From Edaphobacter sp. 4G125 (lineage in GTDB: Bacteria; Acidobacteriota; Terriglobia; Terriglobales; Acidobacteriaceae), in contig NZ_CP060393.1 in NCBI RefSeq assembly GCF_014274685.1, positions 4,027,501-4,091,500 of the forward strand: a DNA stretch of 64,000 nucleotides. Direction: 5' to 3'. Within the stretch, counting starts at the first letter, position 1. The number at the start of each line of letters is the position of its first letter. Positions 8,122-16,113 of this stretch are shown here, piece by piece. Under the pieces are notes generated by a model, which ran no database searches, was not told where the DNA came from, and saw only the letters and a list, made by a program, of their open reading frames with translations. The position numbers were made by a program, and so were the translations under genes.

Positions 8122-8703
8122 ATGGATTATCTCTGGACCCCCTGGCGATATGCCTATATCACCCACAGCGATCCCATTGCCCGTACCGGGGTAGCTCCTG
8201 AGCTGGCCGATTGGCCTGCTGCCGAAGATAAACACTGCGTCTTCTGCAACATGGTCGCTGCCACTGATTACGCCGTCGCCCACGGCGTGCCCCAGGAGAA
8301 GGCCGAGCGCGCCTCGCACATCGTTCACCGCGGCCAGCATTGCTTCGTCTGCCTCAACGCCTATCCTTACGCGACTGGCCACGTCCTCATCCTGCCGTAT
8401 CTCCATACCGATTCCCTCGCTGCCGTTCCCCCAGATGCCGCCCACGAGATGATGGAATTAGTACAGCGCACCGAACGTGCACTCCGCTCTACCTACCGGC
8501 CTGACGGCATCAATCTCGGGATGAACCTGGGAGAGTCCGCCGGCGCCGGAGTCGCCGGACACGTCCACATGCACGTGCTTCCTCGTTGGTTGGGCGATAC
8601 CAACTTCATGACCGTCACCGCCGAGACACGCGTTCTCCCCGAGACCCTCGATGTCACCTGGAGCCGCCTTCGCGAAGCCTTCGGAACTTTCATGCAACGT
8701 TGA
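8122..8703 (+). CDS. HIT-family nucleotide hydrolase or phosphorylase
   Basis: A 193-residue protein starting MDYLWTPWRYAY, the characteristic N-terminus of the bacterial HIT subgroup related to Ap4A phosphorylase. The catalytic histidine triad HVHMH is at residues 147-151. CVFC at 39-42 and an upstream-facing His form the usual zinc site, and YPYATGHVLI (81-90) is the conserved strand. Enzymes of this family cleave nucleoside phosphoramidates, Ap4A or similar nucleotides; the exact substrate cannot be read from sequence. The ATG at 8122 was preferred to an in-frame ATG at 7990 because family proteins begin at MDYLW. The gene appears to stand alone. Confidence 0.9.
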   Translation: MDYLWTPWRYAYITHSDPIARTGVAPELADWPAAEDKHCVFCNMVAATDYAVAHGVPQEKAERASHIVHRGQHCFVCLNAYPYATGHVLILPYLHTDSLAAVPPDAAHEMMELVQRTERALRSTYRPDGINLGMNLGESAGAGVAGHVHMHVLPRWLGDTNFMTVTAETRVLPETLDVTWSRLREAFGTFMQR

Positions 8704-8777
8704 AGCAATGAAGACCATCAAAGTGATTAGATCCCCTGTAAAGATCGGGGTTTTAACCACACCGTTCCGAGGGCTTC

Positions 8778-9062
8778 ATGAACATTCTCCCGAAAATTCC
8801 TCCGTCCTCCGTCCGGTCCGGGTCTTCTGTGCCTCCTGCCGCTGGAACACGCTCTCCCGAGCCACGCCTTTACCTGCTGAGAATCAGGCAATCCGCCTCC
8901 GTCATCAAACGTCCGCTTAAGCTGTTTCCCCACGAATCCGAAGACGCCCGTCTCACCGGCGAAACTCGTTCTCTCTATCGTCGGTTGCTGGCTTTGAACC
9001 TTCCCATCGTCGCGGAATCCATCACACGAATCGAAGCTGCAAACTTCGAGAAGATCGCCTGA
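8778..9062 (+). CDS. Small hypothetical protein
   Basis: A 94-codon open frame filling most of an otherwise empty 366-base gap. The second half (residues 50-94) has codon use like its neighbours and ends RLLALNLPIVAESITRI before a short acidic tail. The first half is Pro/Ser/Arg-rich and looks less convincing. A weak CGAGGG site lies about 5 bases before the ATG, and a good hairpin terminator starts 24 bases after the stop. It matches no family I recognise. It could be a real short gene or a chance frame. Confidence 0.4.
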   Translation: MNILPKIPPSSVRSGSSVPPAAGTRSPEPRLYLLRIRQSASVIKRPLKLFPHESEDARLTGETRSLYRRLLALNLPIVAESITRIEAANFEKIA

Positions 9063-9069
9063 GAGCTTC

Positions 9070-9720
9070 TCAGTGCATAAAGCCGAGGCCCTGCGAGAGC
9101 AGGGCCTTTGTTCTATGAAATCCCTCTGAGGTGATTCTTCCCGCAGCCTCAAAAACCGCATTCTGCTCGTTCGAGTCCGGTTCCTTCACCTCTCCCTGGC
9201 TCGACTTCGCAGGTCGGATTTTCGTCGACTCATAGCTGGTAATCTTCCACTGACCTGATGGGAGCTGCTGATAAACCCGCGTGTAGCGATAGACTCCCTT
9301 GACCGAAGTTCCTTCGCTGGTCCCCTCGACATCCACCTGCCCGGTGACGATTGCTACTGAATCCAGAACCTTCACCTTCATGTCGCTCAGATCCATCTTG
9401 GTAAGAACGACTTTGCGGGTCTGAATCCGCTCCAGTTGCTGGGCCTTCGTGTGCACCTGACCCGACATCGAAATCCCGATAAAGTCATCGGAGAGCAGTC
9501 GCCCCATGGTCGCAGCATCTCCGGCCAGCTGCGCGACACGCCACTGCTCCTCCATTGCCTCAATCTGTTTCCGGGATTCGTGATGTTTATCGTGTTTGTT
9601 CTCATGTTTCTGGCCCTGCTGCTGCGCTCGAGCGCACGCAATAAAGCAGGCCAGGATTACTACAGCCATCATCACCTGCGAGGATGCAGAGCAACTGCGG
9701 AATGGGACCGAACGCACCAT
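9070..9720 (-). CDS. Secreted NTF2-like (DUF4440/SnoaL fold) protein
   Basis: A 216-residue protein when started at the ATG at 9720, which places a normal signal peptide at the N-terminus (hydrophobic core VMMAVVILACFIACARA). A His/Lys-rich linker follows, then an NTF2-like domain of the DUF4440 type: QIEAMEEQWRVAQLAGDAAT, LLSDDFIGISMSG and WKITSYESTKI. Such domains are small cone-shaped ligand-binding or enzymatic folds; no activity can be assigned. A longer frame starting at 9825 would put the signal peptide in the middle and is rejected. The last codons run through the terminator hairpin at 9086-9107, an unusual overlap. It lies downstream of the ABM-domain gene on the same strand. Confidence 0.75.
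   Translation of the reverse strand: MVRSVPFRSCSASSQVMMAVVILACFIACARAQQQGQKHENKHDKHHESRKQIEAMEEQWRVAQLAGDAATMGRLLSDDFIGISMSGQVHTKAQQLERIQTRKVVLTKMDLSDMKVKVLDSVAIVTGQVDVEGTSEGTSVKGVYRYTRVYQQLPSGQWKITSYESTKIRPAKSSQGEVKEPDSNEQNAVFEAAGRITSEGFHRTKALLSQGLGFMH
9086..9112. terminator. Hairpin terminator, overlapping the end of the NTF2-like gene
   Basis: A perfect 9-bp stem AGGCCCTGC / GCAGGGCCT with a GAGA loop is followed by TTGTT on the plus strand. It would end plus-strand transcription from the HIT gene and the small open frame. It lies inside the 3' end of the minus-strand gene that stops at 9070. Confidence 0.65.
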
Positions 9721-9828
9721 AGGCGTACCGGATAGTAGACCGATTCTCCTTGCAGAGTCAAAACAAGTTTTTGTTACGAAAAAATAGCCGTCGCAAGGAC
9801 GGCCGTTTCTCAACGAATCTCTCACCTA

Positions 9829-10119
9829 TCAGGCGATTGCTGTCAGGTTCTCGAGTTGTCGCTCCAGCATCTTCTGATATAACCCGCCTACAGCGTACTG
9901 CTGGAAATGCGGTGTGCCCCGGTGATGCTCCAGGGCAGCCTCATCCGCATACTGTTCGTAGATCACGACCGTGGCCGAATCGCCATCGACAAAATGCGGA
10001 ACATAGCTCACGCATCCCGGCTCCTGCCGCGAAGCCTCCGTCAGTTTGCGCAAAATCCCCGCGATCTCGTCATGATCGGCCGGGTCGAATCGCATCCGGA
10101 CTGTAAAGCTCACCATCAT
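9829..10119 (-). CDS. Antibiotic-biosynthesis-monooxygenase (ABM) domain protein
   Basis: A 96-residue single-domain protein of the dimeric alpha/beta-barrel ABM type (residues 1-80). Typical features are MVSFTVRMRFDP, a GCVSYVPH segment and VVIYEQYADEAALEHH, which matches the conserved W/YExYxd..hh pattern of the fold. Relatives include quinol monooxygenases and heme-degrading enzymes, but many are uncharacterised stress-related proteins. It begins 7 bases after the purA stop codon on the same strand, so the two are almost certainly co-transcribed. Two adjacent ATGs are possible starts. Confidence 0.8.
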   Translation of the reverse strand: MMVSFTVRMRFDPADHDEIAGILRKLTEASRQEPGCVSYVPHFVDGDSATVVIYEQYADEAALEHHRGTPHFQQYAVGGLYQKMLERQLENLTAIA

Positions 10120-10126
10120 CTTGTCC

Positions 10127-11455
10127 TTATCCCTTCAGTGCCGCTTCGAACTCCGGCAGCGCCATCGTCTGATCACGATCCGGTCCTGTCGAAACCATCC
10201 CGATCTTCGCCTTTGTTTCCTTCTCAAGGAACCGGAGATACTCCTGGGCCAGCTTCGGCAGCTTGTCCCACTCCGTAATCCCTTCGGTCGATTCCTTCCA
10301 GCCCTTGAGCTTCGTATAGACCGGCTCGATCGACTCAAAGCCGCGAATATCCGCCGGAATCACGTCCGTGACCTTTCCATCGACCTTGTAATGCGTGCAG
10401 ACCGGGATCTCATCGCACTCGTCCATCACGTCCATCTTGGTGACCACCAGCCACTCCGTGCCGTTGATCATGTTGCTGTATCGCAGCAATGGCAGATCGA
10501 GCCAACCGCAACGCCGTGGACGGCCCGTAACTGCGCCGTACTCCTGGCCGCGTGAACGCAGCAGGTCAGCGGACGAATCGTGAATCTCGGTTGGGAAAGG
10601 TCCCTCACCCACACGCGTCACATAGGCCTTGGTCACGCCGATCACCGTGCCGATCCGCGTCGGAGGCACGCCTGTTCCCGTCACGGCTCCACCAGCCGTC
10701 GACGACGACGAGGTCACAAACGGATACGTTCCGTGATCAATATCCAGCAGCGCACCCTGTGCGCCTTCAAACATCACATTGCCGCCGCGATCCAGCTCTT
10801 CGTTCAGCAGAACAGCCGTATCGGTCACGAACGGAGCTACCTGTTCGGCCATCCGGGCATACTCCTCGTACATCTCCTTCGGGTCCAGAGGCTCGGTCCC
10901 GAACAGAGCATGCGCGATCGTGTTCTTCTCGTCGCAGGCGTTCTTGATGTGTGTGCGCAACAGTGCAGGATTCAACAGATCGACTATACGCAGGCCGTTG
11001 CGATGAACCTTGTCTTCGTAAGCCGGACCGATCCCGCGGCGAGTCGTCCCGATCTTCGTCCGTCCGGGAGCCGTTTCGGCAGCCAGCTCGATCATGCGGT
11101 GGTAGGGCAGAATTACCTGCGCACGATTGGAGACAAACAACTGCTTCTCCACCGGCAGCCCTGCTTCCTTGAGCTTTTTCACCTCGCTCAGAAACGCCGC
11201 CGGGTCAAAGACCACGCCGTTGCCGATCACTCCCTTACACTCCGGACGCAGAACGCCGCATGGGATCAGCTGTAGCACAAACTTCTTACCCTTGATGATG
11301 ACCGTGTGTCCGGCGTTATGGCCGCCTGCATAGCGCGCCACCACGGAGAACCTCTCCGACAGCACGTCCACAATCTTGCCCTTGCCCTCATCGCCCCACT
11401 GGGCACCCAAAATGACCGCAGATTTCGGTTGACTCACGACGGATATCTTCTCCAA
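10127..11455 (-). CDS. purA: Adenylosuccinate synthetase
   Basis: A 442-residue enzyme joining IMP and aspartate with GTP hydrolysis, the first committed step to AMP. The GTP-binding P-loop motif GAQWGDEGKGKIVD is near residues 18-31 and includes the catalytic Asp. GHNAGHT (about 45-51, catalytic His) and FEGAQGALLDIDHGTYPFVT are present, as are the GVTKAY and GRPRRCGW segments. The length is slightly above the usual 430 because of a 15-residue N-terminal lead. It heads an operon with the ABM-domain gene. The 326-base region upstream holds interspersed repeats. Confidence 0.97.
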   Translation of the reverse strand: MEKISVVSQPKSAVILGAQWGDEGKGKIVDVLSERFSVVARYAGGHNAGHTVIIKGKKFVLQLIPCGVLRPECKGVIGNGVVFDPAAFLSEVKKLKEAGLPVEKQLFVSNRAQVILPYHRMIELAAETAPGRTKIGTTRRGIGPAYEDKVHRNGLRIVDLLNPALLRTHIKNACDEKNTIAHALFGTEPLDPKEMYEEYARMAEQVAPFVTDTAVLLNEELDRGGNVMFEGAQGALLDIDHGTYPFVTSSSSTAGGAVTGTGVPPTRIGTVIGVTKAYVTRVGEGPFPTEIHDSSADLLRSRGQEYGAVTGRPRRCGWLDLPLLRYSNMINGTEWLVVTKMDVMDECDEIPVCTHYKVDGKVTDVIPADIRGFESIEPVYTKLKGWKESTEGITEWDKLPKLAQEYLRFLEKETKAKIGMVSTGPDRDQTMALPEFEAALKG

Positions 11456-11606
11456 TAGTTACTGGTTCTGGCCGGAATGGACGCACTGTACCCGGATGGG
11501 ATCCGGACGAAAACGCGCCTCTTCCATCATACCGTGTCCATGAAGAACTGGTTGTCAGTTGCAGCGAGCTAGTGTCTTGTCCCAGAAGTTTGTCACATAG
11601 AAAAGT

Positions 11607-11690
11607 GTCATCCTGAGTGATGCTGCGCAGCAGCAGAATCGAAGGATCTGCGGTTTATATTCGTCATTCTGAGCCTGAGCCGGATGCAGA
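11607..11690. repeat. Interspersed repeat, GTCATCCTGAG family, two partial copies
   Basis: GTCATCCTGAGTGATGCTGC at 11607, with a GCGCAGCAGCAGAATCGAAGG continuation to about 11653, is followed by a second degenerate copy beginning GTCATTCTGAGCCTGAGCC at 11663. Both have the imperfect-palindrome build of Terriglobia intergenic repeats, and a better copy occurs at 21807-21862. They fill the gap between purA and the next gene (11456-11781), which otherwise holds only the two promoters. Confidence 0.6.
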
Positions 11691-11781
11691 ATGCCTATAA
11701 ACCACCTCGGGATGCCATCACTCTCCTCAACTTGCAACTGACAACCTGCAGCTCTCCAAGTATCCTTGCTGAACTTTATCC

Positions 11782-13905
11782 ATGCCCTCCACGCGCCTTC
11801 TCTACGGAACTACTGCCTTCCTTTCGGCGTTTCTCCTTTTCCTTGTCGAGCCACTCGCCGCAAAACAGCTCCTTCCGGTCCTGGGAGGCTCCTCTGCTGT
11901 CTGGCTCACCTGCCTGGTCTTCTTCCAAACGACGCTGTTGCTCGGCTATCTCTACGCTCATTGGCTCTCCCCTCAGAGCTTCGCCTTCCAACGGCGTATC
12001 CATCTGGCCGTGGTCTCGCTCGCAACAGCTGTCCTCGTCTTCTCGCTTGCCTTTCAGCATTCGGGTGGTGCTTCAGACCATCCCATCTCCACCATCTTCT
12101 GGACCCTTAGCCGAACCATCGGACTCCCCTTTCTCCTGCTCGCCTCCACCAGTCCTCTGCTGCAAACCTGGCTCTCACAACGAGAAGCTGACGAAAGCGG
12201 TCGCCCCGCGCCGGTATGGTTCCGGCTATTCGCGCTCTCGAACACAGGCTCGTTGCTCGCGCTGTTCGCCTACCCAACGATTGTCGAACCCTATCTTTCG
12301 CTTCGGCATCAACGCTTCCTCTGGACTATAGGCTTCCTTCTTTTTGCCCTGCTCGCCTACCTCATCACTTCCCATAACAAAGATCTGTCATCTCGACCGG
12401 AGACAGCGCAGCGCGATCCCCTGCAAAGTGTCATTTCGACCGAAGGCGGTGTAGCCACCGAAGTGGAGAAATCTGCTTCTCTACCCCCATCCTCCAACAC
12501 AACCCGCTGGCTCTGGTTCCTCCTCCCAATGGCAGCAGCGATGCAGCTCTCCGCTGTCACCGCTCACCTCACCGTCGATATCGCCGCCATACCGCTCCTC
12601 TGGATCCTCCCGCTCGCGGTTTACCTCATTACCTTCATCCTTGCCTTCGATCGGCCTGCGCTTTATCGCCGTCCTCTGATCGTGCGCGTGCTTGTCGTCA
12701 TGCTCGCGAGCCTCGGCTACGCTCTCTCAAAGACTGACTTCTCCCTGCCCATCACCCTCACGATCCTTTTCTTTTTGGTCGAGTGTTTCGTCGCCTGCCT
12801 CTTCTGTCACGGCGAAACCTACGCCCGTCGTCCGCAGCGTTCCTCCGAAGTCACCCTCTTCTATCTCTTCATCGCCGCCGGTGGAGCCACAGGGACGTTC
12901 CTCGTCGGAATTGCCTTCCCCTTACTTTTCTCCGCCAACTATGACCTCGCCCTGGCCTTCTTCACGACCGCTCTGCTGGCTGTCGCGGCCACGTGGCGCG
13001 ATGGATGGACACAACGCATGCTCTGGGCGACGGCCAGCATCCTGCTCTTCGTCCTTGCCCTCGCACTCCACCGCGCCTATGGGCGCCAATCACTTGTTCA
13101 GGTGCGGAACTTCTACGGCAGCCTTCGCGTCACCCAGACCGATGCTCCCGTCGTGCATACACCCATGCGAACGCTGCTGCATGGAGCCATCCAGCACGGT
13201 ACGCAGATCTTCAATCCTGGATACAGCCATATCCCCACCACCTACTACGCTCCCGACTCCGGCATAGGGCTTGCCTTGCGCTTTTGCTGCAATGCCCGGC
13301 CGAAGAACATCGGCGTCATCGGCCTGGGAGCCGGCACACTCGCAGCCTATGGTCAACGTGGCGACCATATCCGCTTCTACGAGATCAACCCGAACGTTGA
13401 GCCCATCGCGCGAAACCTCTTCACCTATATCCGCGACACCTTCGCCTCTGTGACCGTCGTGCCCGGAGATGCCCGCACCTCGCTCGCTACAGAGCTCGCC
13501 TCCGGCTCTCCACAACGATTCGACGTCCTGGCCGTCGACGCCTTCTCCGGCGATGCCATTCCGCTCCATCTACTCACCCGCGAGGCCCTACAGCTTTATC
13601 TCAGCCATCTCGCGCCCAACGGCATCCTCGCCTTCCACGTCTCGAACCAGTACCTCGACCTCGCGCCAGAACTTGCCCTTCTGGCTAACTCCGCTCACCT
13701 GGAGGCCCGCGACGTCATCACCAGCTCTGCCGAGGCGCGCGGCGAATTCCGCGCCGAATGGATCCTGATGACCGCCGATCCCACCTTCTTCACTCAACCC
13801 GAGCTCACCGGCTTTGCCGACCCCATCTACATCAAGCCTGGCCTCCGCCTCTGGACCGACGACTATTCCAGCCTGCTGCCGATCTTCCAACCCAGCGGCC
13901 ACTAA
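11782..13905 (+). CDS. Membrane protein fused to a spermidine-synthase-like domain
   Basis: A 707-residue protein. Residues 1-435 or so are a multi-span membrane region with about ten helices, starting TTAFLSAFLLFLVEPLAAKQ. Residues 500-700 form a Rossmann fold of the spermidine-synthase type: SAM-site GLGAGTLAAYG, acidic YEINP, the GDAR turn, and VDAFSGDAIPLHLLT with the Asp expected at the catalytic position. Such fused proteins are common in bacteria and their substrate is unknown, so polyamine aminopropylation should not be assumed. Residues about 201-232 are encoded by interspersed-repeat DNA inserted in frame in a loop between helices. No strong ribosome site precedes the ATG at 11782. 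Confidence 0.82.
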   Translation: MPSTRLLYGTTAFLSAFLLFLVEPLAAKQLLPVLGGSSAVWLTCLVFFQTTLLLGYLYAHWLSPQSFAFQRRIHLAVVSLATAVLVFSLAFQHSGGASDHPISTIFWTLSRTIGLPFLLLASTSPLLQTWLSQREADESGRPAPVWFRLFALSNTGSLLALFAYPTIVEPYLSLRHQRFLWTIGFLLFALLAYLITSHNKDLSSRPETAQRDPLQSVISTEGGVATEVEKSASLPPSSNTTRWLWFLLPMAAAMQLSAVTAHLTVDIAAIPLLWILPLAVYLITFILAFDRPALYRRPLIVRVLVVMLASLGYALSKTDFSLPITLTILFFLVECFVACLFCHGETYARRPQRSSEVTLFYLFIAAGGATGTFLVGIAFPLLFSANYDLALAFFTTALLAVAATWRDGWTQRMLWATASILLFVLALALHRAYGRQSLVQVRNFYGSLRVTQTDAPVVHTPMRTLLHGAIQHGTQIFNPGYSHIPTTYYAPDSGIGLALRFCCNARPKNIGVIGLGAGTLAAYGQRGDHIRFYEINPNVEPIARNLFTYIRDTFASVTVVPGDARTSLATELASGSPQRFDVLAVDAFSGDAIPLHLLTREALQLYLSHLAPNGILAFHVSNQYLDLAPELALLANSAHLEARDVITSSAEARGEFRAEWILMTADPTFFTQPELTGFADPIYIKPGLRLWTDDYSSLLPIFQPSGH
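12385..12474 (+). repeat. Interspersed repeat, TCATTTCGACCGAAG family, inside a gene
   Basis: A partial copy (GTCATCTCGACCGGAG..., 12387-12424) is followed by a fuller copy TCATTTCGACCGAAGG...GAAGTGGAGAAATC at 12431-12474. The same unit occurs at 25913-25954 (intergenic) and 26611-26656 (also in a gene). Here it is translated in frame as ...VISTEGGVATEVEKS... without breaking the fused membrane protein. Confidence 0.7.
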
Positions 13906-14047
13906 AACGAACGAAAGCCCGCCCCCCTGTCCTCCGGGGAATGTAAGCATAGTATTTTGTGTAATTTACTCAATTTTTCCTTCGCAAAATATTCCAAACA
14001 AAGGGATTAACACCTAAAATATTCGAAAATAAAGACTTACTAAACGG

Positions 14048-14076
14048 AAAAAGCCCGGAACCTGTCCGGGCTTTTT
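14048..14076. terminator. Bidirectional intrinsic terminator
   Basis: A perfect 12-bp stem AAAAAGCCCGGA / TCCGGGCTTTTT with loop ACCTG is flanked by A and T runs. It lies between two convergent genes (ends 13905 and 14189) and can end both. The rest of this 283-base gap is AT-rich and shows no gene. Confidence 0.85.
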
Positions 14077-14188
14077 CTACTGATTCCAGTGTAGCAAGAT
14101 GGCCACACCTATTCTGCAATGAACATCTCTTTTACTTTGTGCTATTTAATCAATTCCAGCCCTTGACACGCTTTTGCAGGGATCACGA

Positions 14189-15193
14189 TTACCTCGTCAA
14201 TGCCATGCCGTCTGCGTATTTCCCGGCATCGATGGTCTGGACGACCTTCCACTGGCCAACTCCACCATTCAGATCAACCACCGAGATCTGGTTCGAGAAG
14301 TTGCAGGCCACGTAAGCACGCTTCCCATCCGGGGTCACCACAACCTCCGAAGGTCCATCCGCAACATCCAGCGTACGGTCCACCTTCAGGGTCTTCAGAT
14401 CGACGACGGCGACCTGCTTCGCTCCACGCATCGTCACCAGCAACCACCGGCCATCCCGGGTAGGAGCCGTGCCGTATCCCACGGCGGGCAGCGCGACCCA
14501 GGTTTTGACCTTGTTCGTCGCAGTGTCGATCACAGCCAGCTGCGGCTTCTTCTGGTCCGCCGTGAACACCATGCTTCCGTCGCGCGAGATCGCTATCCGC
14601 TGCGTGTTCCCGGAGATAGGAATCACAGCCAGCGTCTTACGGCCCACCACATCCAACACGGAGACGGTCCCCGGCCCCACGTTCGCCGTATAGCCGCGCC
14701 TGCCGTCGGCCGAGAGCGCAAACATGTGCGACTGCTCCTGCCCCGTCGGGATGGAGCCGACGATCTTCAGCGTCTTCGGATCGATGATCGTGACGCTCTT
14801 GTCCAGCTCCGTCGTCACCAGAAGCATTCCTGTGTGCCTGTCATAGACTGCGCAGTGCGGTCTGACACCATGATCGAACTCGACCTTTCCCACGATCTTA
14901 CGAGTTGCCAGATCGATCACCGAGATCTGGGCTCCGTCGGTCCCCGCTCGCCCCACCCCGGCATTGCCATAGATGGGAACATACGCGGTCTTCCCATCGG
15001 GTGAGACAGCGACCTCGTGCCCGGTCACGCCACCGACAGGAATCGTAGCCACGACCTTGTTGGTCGCCGTATCGATCACGCTCAGGCTTTGATCGTGCTG
15101 ATTGGCCACCAGCAAGCTCTCCGACCGCGCTGCCAGACTCGAGGCGCAGAGCGCGCCACACACCATTACGCTCCAGAAAATCTCTTTTTTCAT
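14189..15193 (-). CDS. Secreted YVTN/YncE-type beta-propeller protein
   Basis: A 334-residue protein with a Sec signal peptide (MKKEIFWSVMVCGALCASSL...). About seven propeller blades follow, each built on the pattern SVIDTATNKVVATIPVGG...VAVSPDGKTAYV. These folds act as periplasmic binding or scaffold domains; some relatives bind DNA or carry cofactors, but there is no CXXCH heme motif and no obvious active site here. The gene is monocistronic, with the strong terminator 112 bases past its stop. It is divergent from mutM, leaving only 74 bases for both promoters. Confidence 0.85.
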   Translation of the reverse strand: MKKEIFWSVMVCGALCASSLAARSESLLVANQHDQSLSVIDTATNKVVATIPVGGVTGHEVAVSPDGKTAYVPIYGNAGVGRAGTDGAQISVIDLATRKIVGKVEFDHGVRPHCAVYDRHTGMLLVTTELDKSVTIIDPKTLKIVGSIPTGQEQSHMFALSADGRRGYTANVGPGTVSVLDVVGRKTLAVIPISGNTQRIAISRDGSMVFTADQKKPQLAVIDTATNKVKTWVALPAVGYGTAPTRDGRWLLVTMRGAKQVAVVDLKTLKVDRTLDVADGPSEVVVTPDGKRAYVACNFSNQISVVDLNGGVGQWKVVQTIDAGKYADGMALTR

Positions 15194-15267
15194 AACGCCG
15201 CAAGTATAGACACATCCCGCCCATCCACCAAAACCTGCGGATTGCGCCCTATACTCGAAGCAGCCCC

Positions 15268-16077
15268 ATGCCTGAGCTTCCTGAAGTTGAAACCGTTGCC
15301 AATGGCGTTCATCAGCGCGTCCACGGCCAAACCATTGTTGACGTCAGGCTTCGTAAGAATCCACAGACCTTCAAGTCCTCGCCCTCGGAAATCGTAGACA
15401 CTCTCACCGGCGCTCGTATCGATCGCGTCCATCGCGTCGGCAAGACCATCGTCTTCGACCTGACCCGCGCATCGAAAAAGCCCGCCCAGTTCCTTGTCCA
15501 TCTCGGCATGACCGGCCGCCTGCTCGTCTCTGCGCCAGAGACGGAGATTCCGCCGCACACTCACGCGACTCTCGCACTCAGCAGCGGCAAAGAGCTTCGC
15601 TTCGTCGATCCCCGTCGCTTCGGACGCCTCTCTGTCCTCCACGAGCTCTATACCGGCCCGGGCAGTGAGCCGCTGACCATCTCTATCGAAGACTTCATCG
15701 CGCTCTTTCGCAACCGCAAGACTCCCATCAAAGCCGCGCTACTGAATCAGTCGCTGCTGCATGGAGTCGGCAACATCTACGCCGACGAAGCCCTCTTCCA
15801 CGCCGGAGTCCGCCCACGCCGCCACGCCGGACGACTTACTCGTGACGAGCTGACGCGATTGCGCGCAGCATTACAGAAGGTGTTGAAACATGCGATTAAG
15901 CTTGGCGGATCTTCGGTCTCCGATTACGTGGACGCCGACGGAGTTGCAGGATTCTTTCAGCTCCACCACCGTGTCTATTCCCGCACCGGCGAGCCCTGCC
16001 GTACCTGCAAGACTCCCATTGAGCGCATCGTCATCGGCGGACGCAGCACACACTTCTGCCCTGCGTGTCAGAAGTAG
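15268..16077 (+). CDS. mutM: Formamidopyrimidine-DNA glycosylase
   Basis: A 269-residue base-excision repair enzyme that removes 8-oxoguanine and formamidopyrimidines from DNA and nicks the strand. After Met removal, the N-terminal Pro is the Schiff-base nucleophile and Glu3 the catalytic acid (MPELPEVETV). The helix-two-turn-helix region contains NQSLLHGVGNIYADEALF, and a C-terminal zinc finger uses Cys244, Cys247, Cys264 and Cys267. All key residues are present and the length is typical. It is divergently oriented to the propeller gene. Confidence 0.96.
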   Translation: MPELPEVETVANGVHQRVHGQTIVDVRLRKNPQTFKSSPSEIVDTLTGARIDRVHRVGKTIVFDLTRASKKPAQFLVHLGMTGRLLVSAPETEIPPHTHATLALSSGKELRFVDPRRFGRLSVLHELYTGPGSEPLTISIEDFIALFRNRKTPIKAALLNQSLLHGVGNIYADEALFHAGVRPRRHAGRLTRDELTRLRAALQKVLKHAIKLGGSSVSDYVDADGVAGFFQLHHRVYSRTGEPCRTCKTPIERIVIGGRSTHFCPACQK

Positions 16078-16113
16078 CATTGGTATTAAGCTGCTTCCAG
16101 AAATTAGTAGACG

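Noticed and set aside
10580-11275. 231-codon plus-strand frame opposite purA
   Set aside because: Arg/His-rich shadow of a highly conserved gene; no ribosome site or domain.
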